A stretch of DNA of 64,000 nt from JBGQBN01 sp041494805 (lineage in GTDB: Bacteria; Acidobacteriota; Terriglobia; Terriglobales; Acidobacteriaceae): positions 45,335-109,334 of the forward strand of contig JBGQBN010000008.1 in the NCBI GenBank assembly GCA_041494805.1, in the 5' to 3' direction. The position numbers were made by a program, and so were the translations under genes. Positions 32,932-41,700 of this stretch are shown one piece after another. The number at the start of each line of letters is the position of its first letter. Position 1 is the first letter of the stretch. The notes below the pieces were generated by a model. It saw nothing but the letters and a program-made list of their open reading frames with translations, did no database searches and was not told the origin of the DNA.

Positions 32932-34959
32932 ATGCGCTTTTACCTTCTGCCGGTCTGCTTGTTGCTTGCCATCGCCACTTTCGCCCAGACCGCTCCCGCC
33001 GCCACGCCGGCCGCCGGATTCAGCGTTGACAACATCGACAAGACCGCCGACCCTTGCGTGGACTTTTACCAATACGCCTGTGGCAACTGGCTGAAGCACA
33101 CGGTGATTCCGGCGGACCAGACCGAGTGGGTCAGCTTCGTCGAACTCTATGAGCGGAACCTGGTCACGGAGCGCGAGATTCTGGAGAAGGCCGCGGCCAA
33201 TGATCCGGGACGGAGTGCCATCGATCAGAAAATTGGCGACTACTACGGCTCGTGCATGGATGAGAAGACGGCCGACGCCAAAGGCATGGAGCCGCTCCAG
33301 CTCGAACTGGATCGCATCGCGGCGGCGAAGGACAAAGGCGCGCTGATTGATGCCATCGCCCGGGTGCATCTGATTGGGCCCAACCCGCTGTTCAATTTCT
33401 ACTCAGCCTCTGACCTGCACGATGCCGGACAAGTCATTGCCTATATCGATCAAGGCGGTCTTTCCTTGCCGGACCGCGACTACTACCTCAAAGACGACGC
33501 CAAGATGACCGAAATGCGCAAGCACCTGGCGGAGTATGTGACCGAAGTATTTACCCTGGCGGGGCGGTCGCCCCAGCAGGCGGCCGATTCCGCGCAGACG
33601 GTTTTGCGCATCGAAGCCGCTCTGGCCAAAGCAGAGATGGACCGAACTTCGCGCCGCGACCCCAAGAACCGGGACCACAAGATGACCCGCGACCAGGCGG
33701 TCAGCCTCGCGTCCAATTTCTATCTCAATCGTTACTTCACAGATCTCGACGCGCCCGGCTTCTCCGAGCTGAATGTATCCAATCCGGAATTCTTCAAGCA
33801 GGTAAATGGCGTGGTGGACGCGGAATCGCTGGACGCGCTGAAGACCTATGTGAGTTGGCACCTGCTGAGAAACGCGGCTCCGTGGCTTTCCAAACCTTTC
33901 GTGGATGCAGACTTCACAATGCAGAAGCACTTGACCGGCCAGGCGGAAATCCAGGCCCGCTGGAAGCGCTGCGTGGACGCCACCGACGGTGCCCTAGGCG
34001 AGGCGTTGGGGCAGAAGTATGTTGAACTGACCTTTGGCGCCGATGGCAAGCAGCGCATGCTGAAGATGGTGGACGCGCTGGAAAAATCGTTGGACCAGGA
34101 CATCCACAATCTGCCGTGGATGACGGAAGACACCAAGAAGCAGGCCAAGGTGAAGCTGGACGCGATCCGCAACAAGATCGGCTATCCCGACGTTTGGCGG
34201 GATTACAGTTCGCTGACGGTTAAGCCCGGTGACTTGCTGGGGAACTATCTGCGGGCGAATGAGTTCGAATCGCGCCGCCAGATTGCCAAGATTGGGAAAC
34301 CGCTCGACCGCAAGGAATGGGGCATGACTCCACCCACGGTGAATGCGTACTACAGCGGCTCGCGCAACGAGATCGTGTTCCCTGCAGGTATTCTGCAGCC
34401 ACCCTTCTTCGACAAGACGATGGATGACTCCGTGAACTTCGGCAGCATCGGCGCGGTGATCGGGCACGAACTGACCCATGGCTTCGACGACCAGGGCCGG
34501 AAGTTCGATCCGCAGGGCAACCTGCGCGACTGGTGGACCAAGCAGGACGGCGAGGAGTTCGAGAAGCGCGCCGGTTGCGTGGCCGACGAGTACGGCAGCT
34601 TTGTCGCAGTGGATGACCTGAAACTCAACGGCAAGCTAACTCTGGGCGAGAACACCGCCGACAACGGCGGCGCGCGCATCGCGCTGATGGCGTTGCACGA
34701 AGTGATGTCACAGAACGCAAATGCCGACGCAAAAATCGACGGCTATACGCCCGAGCAGCGCTTCTTCCTGGGATACGGACGGGTGTGGTGCGAGAGCCGG
34801 CGTCCTGAATTCTCGCGCATGCTGGTCAGCATTGATCCCCATTCTCCCGGACGCTTCCGGGTGAACGGAGTGATGCAGAACATGCCGGAATTCCAGCAGG
34901 CCTGGGGTTGTAAAGCGGGACAGCCCATGGTGAGCGCGAACGCTTGCCGGGTCTGGTAG
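32932..34959 (+). CDS. Exported M13-family metallopeptidase (neprilysin/PepO-like)
   Basis: The ATG at 32932 (GAGG upstream) begins a signal peptide MRFYLLPVCLLLAIATFAQ, so the 675 aa enzyme is exported. M13 features: PCVDFYQYACGNWLKHTVIP near the N-terminus, NAYYSGSRNEIVFPAGILQP, the zinc-binding IGHELTHGFDDQGR (two His and the catalytic Glu), the third ligand Glu in GENTADNGGARIAL, and the C-terminal FRVNGVMQNMPEFQQAWGCK ending CRVW. These endopeptidases cleave peptides on the N-terminal side of hydrophobic residues. The reading frame extends upstream to 32764, but that part is non-signal and crosses a repeat. It is divergent from thiC. Confidence 0.95.
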   Translation: MRFYLLPVCLLLAIATFAQTAPAATPAAGFSVDNIDKTADPCVDFYQYACGNWLKHTVIPADQTEWVSFVELYERNLVTEREILEKAAANDPGRSAIDQKIGDYYGSCMDEKTADAKGMEPLQLELDRIAAAKDKGALIDAIARVHLIGPNPLFNFYSASDLHDAGQVIAYIDQGGLSLPDRDYYLKDDAKMTEMRKHLAEYVTEVFTLAGRSPQQAADSAQTVLRIEAALAKAEMDRTSRRDPKNRDHKMTRDQAVSLASNFYLNRYFTDLDAPGFSELNVSNPEFFKQVNGVVDAESLDALKTYVSWHLLRNAAPWLSKPFVDADFTMQKHLTGQAEIQARWKRCVDATDGALGEALGQKYVELTFGADGKQRMLKMVDALEKSLDQDIHNLPWMTEDTKKQAKVKLDAIRNKIGYPDVWRDYSSLTVKPGDLLGNYLRANEFESRRQIAKIGKPLDRKEWGMTPPTVNAYYSGSRNEIVFPAGILQPPFFDKTMDDSVNFGSIGAVIGHELTHGFDDQGRKFDPQGNLRDWWTKQDGEEFEKRAGCVADEYGSFVAVDDLKLNGKLTLGENTADNGGARIALMALHEVMSQNANADAKIDGYTPEQRFFLGYGRVWCESRRPEFSRMLVSIDPHSPGRFRVNGVMQNMPEFQQAWGCKAGQPMVSANACRVW

Positions 34960-34981
34960 AGGTCCTGTACCTTAGGACAGC

Positions 34982-35010
34982 TTGACCCGTGCGGGGGCAG
35001 GGGATAGAGT
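34982..35010 (+). promoter_or_regulatory. Candidate sigma-70 promoter of the ccm operon
   Basis: TTGACC (34982-34987), 17-base spacer, TAGAGT (35005-35010), 24 bases before the ccmE ATG. A small hairpin, GTCCT...AGGAC, lies just upstream at 34962-34978, after the peptidase stop. Confidence 0.45.
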
Positions 35011-35034
35011 CTGCTCTATGGGCGCGGATCTCTT

Positions 35035-35499
35035 ATGTCCACTGAAACCAGCAAAATTCTGAAATTCGGCTCCGCAACGGCCGTGATCCTGGTAGCTCTG
35101 GGATACCTGGCGTACACGGGTGTGCAGGAAAGCAAGAGCTACTACGTCACCATCAAAGAACTGCGCGGATTGGGCGACAGCGCCTATACCAAGCGCTTGC
35201 GAGTGGCAGGAAACGTCCAGCCGGGATCGATCAAGCGGACCGGTACTCGGGTTGAGTTTGTCTTGATCGAACAGGATCAGACCTTGTCCGTGGTCTATAG
35301 CGGCACCGAGGCCCCACCGGACACTTTCAAAGACAACTCCCAGGCCCTGGCCGACGGCAGCTTCGGACGCGATGGCGTTTTCCATGCGAAACAGCTGCAG
35401 GCCAAATGCGCGTCGAAGTACGCGCCACAACAGCCCGGAACGCCCGCGAATGGCATGACGCAAGTACAGACCGGCAACTCCGGCAGCATGTCAAACTGA
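35035..35499 (+). CDS. ccmE: Cytochrome c maturation heme chaperone CcmE, CXXXY type
   Basis: Periplasmic heme chaperone anchored by one N-terminal helix (SATAVILVALGYLAYTGV). The OB-fold core shows KRLRVAGNVQPGSIKR, VEFVLIEQDQTLSVVYSG and a GVFHAKQLQAKCASKYAP motif. In the usual CcmE this motif contains HxxxY (HDENY), with the His attaching heme covalently; here it is C125-A-S-K-Y129. A CXXXY form is known from some bacteria and archaea, usually with a system lacking CcmH. The start of a five-gene cluster; ccmA begins 79 bases on. Confidence 0.9.
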   Translation: MSTETSKILKFGSATAVILVALGYLAYTGVQESKSYYVTIKELRGLGDSAYTKRLRVAGNVQPGSIKRTGTRVEFVLIEQDQTLSVVYSGTEAPPDTFKDNSQALADGSFGRDGVFHAKQLQAKCASKYAPQQPGTPANGMTQVQTGNSGSMSN

Positions 35500-35578
35500 T
35501 CGTGTAAGCCCCTCGACTTCATACTCCGCTTCGGATATCTTCACTGGGTTGTAGCGGTCGCTTTCTCTCCTCTTCATC

Positions 35579-36253
35579 GTGACTGGCACATCGAGCCCGC
35601 AAGCCTCTCCCATCGTCGCGGTCAGCGGTCTGATCAAGCAATTCGGACGCTTTGCCGCCTTACGCGGCGTGACCGCGGAATTTCTTCCCGGACGCCTCTA
35701 CGCGATTCTCGGCGAAAACGGTGCCGGGAAGACCACGCTCCTGCGCTCGCTGGCCGGGCTGACCCGACCCACGCGGGGAAGCGTCTCCGTGCTGGGGAGC
35801 AACGATCTCCGCGCCGTGTGCCGGCAGGTGGGCTACATGGCGCATCCTTCGCTGCTCTATGACGAGATGTCGGGGATGGAAAACCTGCGCTACTTCGCGC
35901 GGCTCTACGGAATTGAAGATGACCAGCGCTGTGCCAGTGTCATCACGGCCGTGAAGCTCGATCCCACCCTGGCGCGTCCGGTGGGACAGTATTCCCAGGG
36001 CATGCGGCAAAGGATGTCGCTGGCGCGGGCGGTGATTCACGATCCTAAGATTCTGCTGCTCGATGAGCCTTTTTCCAACGTGGACGTTCGATCGGCGCGA
36101 GAGATGGTCGGCCTGCTAAAGCAGATGCGGGACGCGGGAAAGACGCTCTTTGTGGTTACCCATCAGGCCTCGTTGCTCGATGGCGCGGCCGATGAATTTG
36201 TGTGGATGGAAGCGGGACAGATTGTAAGGCGTGGGGCGGAACTGAAAGCATGA
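35579..36253 (+). CDS. ccmA: Heme exporter ATPase CcmA
   Basis: ABC ATPase of the CcmABCD complex that releases heme-loaded CcmE. Walker A is GENGAGKTTLL, signature YSQGMRQRMSLARAVIHDP, Walker B KILLLDEPFSNVD and an H-loop VVTHQ. Starts with GTG at 35579. At 224 aa it is a normal size. Its stop overlaps the ccmB start (ATGA), a translational-coupling pattern repeated through the operon. Confidence 0.95.
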   Translation: MTGTSSPQASPIVAVSGLIKQFGRFAALRGVTAEFLPGRLYAILGENGAGKTTLLRSLAGLTRPTRGSVSVLGSNDLRAVCRQVGYMAHPSLLYDEMSGMENLRYFARLYGIEDDQRCASVITAVKLDPTLARPVGQYSQGMRQRMSLARAVIHDPKILLLDEPFSNVDVRSAREMVGLLKQMRDAGKTLFVVTHQASLLDGAADEFVWMEAGQIVRRGAELKA

Positions 36254-36927
36254 CAAAACTCACGGGCATCACCGGTGCGACTTTGGCCAAGGACATCCGC
36301 CTGGAGTGGCGCTCCAAGGACGCCATCAACTCCATGCTGTTTTTCGCGTTGCTGGTGGTCGTCATCTTCAGTTTCTCTTTCGACCCGACCGCTGAGGAAT
36401 CGCGACGGATTGCCGGCGGGCTGGTGTGGGTGGCGTTCCTGTTCGCCGCGGTGGTGGCGCTGAACCAGACCTGGGCGCGCGAGCTGCGTAACCAGGTGCT
36501 CGATGCCTACCGGGTTTCTCCGGCGCCGGCCAATTCGCTCTTCCTGGGCAAAGCGCTGGGCAACTTTATTTTCGTTGCGGTGCTGGAAGCGCTGATGACG
36601 CCTTTGTTCATCATGTTCTACAAACTGCGGCCCCTGGGTCCGGCCTGGCAGTTGATTCCGGTGGCGGTGCTTGGGACCTGGGCGCTGGTGGTGAATGGCA
36701 CTTTCTTTGCCGCAATGTCGCTGCGCACGCGCAGCCGGGAAATCATGCTGCCGCTGCTGCTGTTCCCCATCTCAATCCCGGCGCTGCTCGCGATGGTGAG
36801 TGCGACCACCGCGATCCTCACGGGTGAGGATCCTGCTAAATTCTGGATCGTGTTGCTTGCCGCCTACGATGTGGTGTTTACTACAGCCTGTCTGCTGTTG
36901 TTTGAAACCGTGTTGCACGCGGAATGA
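36250..36927 (+). CDS. ccmB: Heme exporter membrane subunit CcmB
   Basis: An integral membrane protein of 225 aa with six hydrophobic segments, e.g. INSMLFFALLVVVIFSF, GGLVWVAFLFAAVVAL and MLPLLLFPISIPALLAMV, matching CcmB. The N-terminal LAKDIRLEWRSKD with RELRNQVLDAYRVSP are family marks. The start ATG at 36250 overlaps the ccmA stop by four bases; longer reading frames upstream are not used. It partners CcmA and CcmC. Confidence 0.94.
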   Translation: MTKLTGITGATLAKDIRLEWRSKDAINSMLFFALLVVVIFSFSFDPTAEESRRIAGGLVWVAFLFAAVVALNQTWARELRNQVLDAYRVSPAPANSLFLGKALGNFIFVAVLEALMTPLFIMFYKLRPLGPAWQLIPVAVLGTWALVVNGTFFAAMSLRTRSREIMLPLLLFPISIPALLAMVSATTAILTGEDPAKFWIVLLAAYDVVFTTACLLLFETVLHAE

Positions 36928-37658
36928 AACGGGCTTTCCCAATTTTCGGACTGCTGACGGGGGTGCTGCTGAGCTATGCCCTCTACCAGGCGCTGGTGGC
37001 TGCGCCCACGGAGCAGACCATGGGCGACGTGCAGCGCATCTTCTACTATCACGTGCCCTCGGCTTGGACAGCTTTCCTGCTGTTCCTCATCAACTTCGTC
37101 GCTTCTGTGGTGTATCTGATCCGGCGGAACGCGAAAGCGGACATCGTCGCGCTGGTCACGGCGGAAGTCGGTGTGGTCTTTTGCACCGTCGTGTTGGTCA
37201 CCGGTCCCATTTGGGCGCGGCCGGTCTGGGGGATCTGGTGGACGTGGGACTTGCGTCTGACCCTGACCCTGGTGCTGTGGCTCATCTACGTCAGCTATCT
37301 GATGCTGCGCCGCTTCTCCAGCAGCGCGCAGACCCCGCTGATGGCGGCGGTGCTGGCTGTGTTTGGGGCGCTGGATGTGCCGCTAGTCTATTTTTCCATT
37401 TGGTTCTTCCGCACCCAGCATCCGTCGCCGGTGATCGGCGGCGGGGGCTCGCTCGATCCGCGCATGGGACGCGTGCTGCTCATCAACTGGGCTGCGTTTT
37501 TATGTTTTGCGGTGCTGGTGTGCTGGTCCCGCTACCAGTTGGAGCGGGTGCAACGCGACCTGGAAGAAACGCAGGCCCTTGATGCCCTGCTCGAACCTGG
37601 GGTTCCGGAGAGACGGACTCCGGAGAGAGGGATTCCGGAGCGAGGGAGTTCCCGATGA
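36924..37658 (+). CDS. ccmC: Heme handling membrane protein CcmC
   Basis: Membrane protein that loads heme onto CcmE, 244 aa. The tryptophan-rich WWD-type signature appears as GPIWARPVWGIWWTWDLRLT and the two flanking His-bearing helices include FYYHVPSAWTAFLLF and SIWFFRTQHP. The C-terminal tail has a 5-residue repeat (VPERR, TPERG, IPERG), encoded by 15-base repeats at about 37603-37650. Its ATG overlaps the ccmB stop and its stop overlaps ccmD. Confidence 0.95.
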   Translation: MKRAFPIFGLLTGVLLSYALYQALVAAPTEQTMGDVQRIFYYHVPSAWTAFLLFLINFVASVVYLIRRNAKADIVALVTAEVGVVFCTVVLVTGPIWARPVWGIWWTWDLRLTLTLVLWLIYVSYLMLRRFSSSAQTPLMAAVLAVFGALDVPLVYFSIWFFRTQHPSPVIGGGGSLDPRMGRVLLINWAAFLCFAVLVCWSRYQLERVQRDLEETQALDALLEPGVPERRTPERGIPERGSSR

Positions 37659-37774
37659 CCTACCTTTACGCCGCCTACGCCGCGACGTGGATCATTCACG
37701 TTTCCTACCTGGGCATTTTGGTGCGGCGGTACGCACGCCTGCGGAGGGAGATCGAGGAGTTGAGAAAGAAGTGA
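37655..37774 (+). CDS. ccmD: CcmD-like small membrane protein, 39 aa
   Basis: ATG at 37655 overlaps the ccmC stop. The peptide MTYLYAAYAATWIIHVSYLG continues with ILVRRYARLRREIEELRKK: one membrane helix followed by a basic-charged helix, the layout of CcmD, which stabilises CcmABC with CcmE. It closes the operon; neither ccmF nor ccmH follows, the next gene being a PilZ protein on the other strand. Confidence 0.85.
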   Translation: MTYLYAAYAATWIIHVSYLGILVRRYARLRREIEELRKK

Positions 37775-37790
37775 GAGTGAATGGCAATTC

Positions 37791-38174
37791 CTACTGCATA
37801 TTGCTCAGGTAATCCGGTCCGGGAGTAGAACGCAGGAATTCGTACTCTTCGATCAGGGCAGCCACGCCGATGCGGGAAACCGGTAGTGGCGCTTCCACAC
37901 GGACCACGCGGGCGGTGAATCGCACCCGCACCGAGTCGGTGAGGGTGACGTGAGGGGGAAAGGTCAGAGTCACTTCCACCCGCGTGCCTTCGGCGACCGG
38001 CCGGTCGAGGTAAAAGAAGACTCCGCGGGCGCTCACATTCTGGGTCTCGGTCAGCAGTTCATCGATGGCGAGATCGGCCACTTTGACGACTGCGGGCAAG
38101 CGCATGTCGAACCGGCGCATGGTGCGCCGGTCCTGCGATGGCTGCAGCATGGAGTTTTCTCTTTCCAAGAGCAT
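37791..38174 (-). CDS. PilZ-domain protein
   Basis: Short c-di-GMP-binding-type protein. The N-terminal basic motif is in DRRTMRRFDMRLP and the second element is NVSARGVFFYL, matching the RxxxR ... (D/N)xSxxG pattern of PilZ; the rest has the beta-barrel sequence RVEVTLTFPPHVTLT and RVVRVEAPLPVSRIGVAAL. Start uncertain (ATG 38174, ATG 38150 or GTG 38210). A similar PilZ protein lies at 43506, and both sit near sigma-54 regulators. It faces the ccm operon. Confidence 0.75.
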   Translation of the reverse strand: MLLERENSMLQPSQDRRTMRRFDMRLPAVVKVADLAIDELLTETQNVSARGVFFYLDRPVAEGTRVEVTLTFPPHVTLTDSVRVRFTARVVRVEAPLPVSRIGVAALIEEYEFLRSTPGPDYLSNMQ

Positions 38175-38210
38175 TTCAATCCCAGCCCAGTCGCGCCATT
38201 CGCCCCGCAC

Positions 38211-38754
38211 GTCAGGGGCGAACTACTCCCGAGGAAGAACCTTGCACCACTGGAGCCAAGACTCACTTACTTGCCAGCCGTTTGCAAGGCCAAAAATAGC
38301 AGGGAACTGACTCGGTTAACGCCCCGCAGGTCGGGCGGAACAGCGGCCATCGGGCAAGGGGCGATCGCGAGCACACGCGGGCTGCGGGGGAGGGAGGAGC
38401 AATCGTGCTGCCAGAGTCAGAAGAGCCGCAAATCCGGGCTGGCGAGCATTAAATGAACGACTTGGGGACGGCGTAAAGGTTCCGGCCGGCCCGTGGAATG
38501 AAATGATTTGCAGAAAATCTGCGATCCGAGCACGTAGGGGGAACGCCTGCCCGGTCTTCACCTGCGAACTTTTGTGAAGGTCAAGCGGCATCTCGGGCTG
38601 GCGTCCGCCGCATCTGAGGAAGTCAGGACCCCGGGGAGCAGTGCGTGGCTTGACAGTCTATCCGTCAGATGTTTAAGTAGTTACTTATTTTTTAACCCAT
38701 TTTCTGGTGACAGGTAGGTATACCGCTTCGCAGGCGCGAGCCGGGTTGCTGTGA
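38211..38754. other. Long intergenic region before the SBBP protein gene
   Basis: 544 bases (up to the start of the SBBP gene) with no convincing protein gene on either strand. It contains a sigma-70-like promoter near its right end. I searched by eye for GEMM-type c-di-GMP riboswitch motifs because of the PilZ neighbour and did not find a match. Confidence 0.55.
38650..38678 (+). promoter_or_regulatory. Candidate sigma-70 promoter of the SBBP gene
   Basis: TTGACA at 38650-38655, 17 bases, then TTAAGT at 38673-38678, followed by an AT-rich stretch. The gene starts about 75 bases downstream. Confidence 0.45.
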
Positions 38755-41700
38755 GTGCGCCATTTCTTCTTCCTCTCCATGAAGCCAGGAAATTCGGAGG
38801 AGCTTGTGAGATTGAATCGCCGTGGGTCGGGAGCAGTTTGTTCGCAGGGCCGTGTCCTGCTGTCGGTCGCTTTGCTGGTGGCTGTCGGGGCGGCTGTTTT
38901 AGGGTTTGGCTCTGGTGCCGGGCCGGCGCGGGTCGTGGCCGGGAACATGTCTACCCACTCACTTTTTTCCCATGGTCCAGCCACGCCGGCTCAGAGACCC
39001 CAGGTCCGAGTGGCGTATAGCCATCTGCCTCTGATTTTTGAACGGAATGAGGGACAGAGCAGTCCAACGGTGCGGTTTCTGGCACGTGGCAGTGGTTATG
39101 GTTTGTTCTTGACCGGGCAGGAAGCAGTGCTTGCTCTGCAGTCGTCAGTCCCTTCGCTTCGCTCAGGGCAGGCTAAGTACGGTCGTCAGGTGTCAGGCAA
39201 ACAAGGCTCGGTTCTGCGGATGAGTTTGGCGAACGCGAATCCCAGCGCCTTCGTGGACGGGGCTGATCTGTTGCCGGGCAAGAGCAACTACTTCATCGGC
39301 AATGATCCTGCCAAGTGGCATCGCAATGTTCCGCAGTTTGCGCGGGTCCGTTATCGCGAGGTGTATCCAGGAATTGATCTGACTTACTACGGCAACCAGG
39401 GGCGGCTGGAATACGACTTCGAAGTGGCTCCGGGCGCCGATCCGAAACAGGTAACGCTTCGCTTCCAGGGCACCGGCCAACCGAAACTGGACGGCCATGG
39501 CAACCTGGTGCTCGCGCTGGGTGGCGGCGACGTCTGGTTCGAGGCGCCGCGTGTGTATCAGAAGATCGAGGATGAGCAACGCCCGGTCGCCGGCCGTTTC
39601 GTGCTGCGCGGGGAATACCAGGTGGGCTTTGAGCTGGGGGCCTATGATCGCAGCCGTGCCCTGGTTATTGATCCGGTCCTCGCCTACTCAACATTCTTCG
39701 GGGGTAGCGGCGAGGAGGGATGTTCGATCATTACCGGAAGTGGCGTGGGGTCCTCGGGATGTCCGGCCATCGCCGTAGATTCGGCGTTCAATATGTACGT
39801 GGCGGGCACAACTACCTCCACGGATTTTTTCCCCTGCTGCGCGACGGTGGACGGACCTTCGGACATCTTCATCGCCAAATTCAATTCCAACGGCTCACTG
39901 CTGTTGTTTGCGACTTATCTGGGCGGAGACGGTACGGACATCAGCGCAGGCGTGGCCGTGGATTCCGGTTTCAACCCCGTGGTGACGGGTACCACCGACT
40001 CGACCGACTTTCCCACCAACGGAGCCGTCACGGCGTTTCAAGCTACACCGGTGTCAGTCGGCACCCATGCCTTTGTCACCAAGCTGGATTCAACGGGCGC
40101 CACGTTGGCGTATTCCACATATCTTTCGGGAAACGGTACCGACACCGCTTCCGCTGTGGCGATTGACCCAAGAAACAAAATCTATGTGACCGGGACCACG
40201 ACTTCCACCGACAACGCCACCGGTTTTCCGGCGACGGCTGGAGCCTTCCAGACTGCCTCCAAGGCCAACAGCCAGTTCTTCATGAGCAAGATTGATCCGG
40301 TGCTGCCGGGATTCGCCAGTTTGGCGTATTCCACCTACTTTGGCGGCGGCAACCCGGCGGGTGGCGCGACCCTGGGTGGCGGGATCGCCGTGGATACGGT
40401 TCTCAACGGCGACAATGCCTACAACGTCTACATCACCGGCGGGACTAACTTCCTGAACACGCGAAACGATCCGACCAACGATTTCCCGACTACGAACGGT
40501 TTCCAGTCTTGCCTGGATGGTCCGGGCAATCCTGATCCCTGTGACACTAGTGCGACCGCCACGGATGCGTTCGTGGCCAAGTTCAACCCAGCCGCCCCCG
40601 CCCCCGGCGCTCAGCTGCTTTATTCGACCTACATAGGCGGGACCGGCGATGAGATTGGGTACGGGATTGCCGTCGATTCCACCCCCAACACCTACGTAGC
40701 CGGTTCGACGTCGTCGACCGACATCATCCTCCCTACCGGCACCACACCCTTTCAGAGCGTTCTGGCCGGAGGCAGCGATGCGTTCGTGGCCAAGATTGGC
40801 AGCCCGGTCACTGGAAGTACGATTTTTCCTCTGAACTACTTTTCGTACTTAGGTGGTTCGGCAGACGATGCCGGTTTGGCGATTGCGGTGGATACGAATC
40901 AGGGTGCGCGCGTCACCGGCTGGACGGGTTCCGCGGACTTCCCCAACCAGAACAATCCGATCCCGGGGGGGCCGTTTGGCAATACCGACGCGTTTGTAGC
41001 CCGCATCGACACGACCGCGATCTCAGCGACGGCGCTGGGCCACTTCTCCACCTATTTGGGCGGAGGCGGCAATGATTTCGGAACCAGCATCGCGATCGAT
41101 TCCCAGGGCAACAGCTACGTGGCTGGCGAGACTGCTTCGGGCGATTTCCTGACGGTGGCTCCCTTCCAGGGCACTCTTGGTGGGGGTAGTGGCACCGATG
41201 CCTTCGTGAGCAAGCTGACGCCGTCGGTGGTCTTGGCCATGACCGCGACCGCGTGCACTACATCACCCTGCGTGGTTGGCGTGGGCAACCCGGTCAGCTA
41301 TGCGTTCACCATCACCAACAACGGGGATCTGGCAAGCGGCGTAGCGTTTACCGATTTCCTGCCGACAAACGCGACTTTCGTATCTGCCACCTCGAGTACC
41401 GGCACGAACGTTTGTGGTGGAGCCAACGGCGGCACCGTGGCCTGCAACATCGGGACGCTAAATTCTTCGGCCACCGCAACCGTGACGGTGGTTCTGACGC
41501 CAACTCTGGGACCTACGCTGAGCAATAGCGCCCAAGTTACTGCCATCGGTGGAAGCACCCAAACGGCCAGTGCCAGCGCGACCGTGAATGACTTCCAGAT
41601 TGGACAACCGGCTCCAGCCACCGTCACGGTCGCGGCAGGCCTGGCCGCGAGCTACAACATCACCGTGACGCCGACGGGGGTCATCCCTAATTCGGTATCG

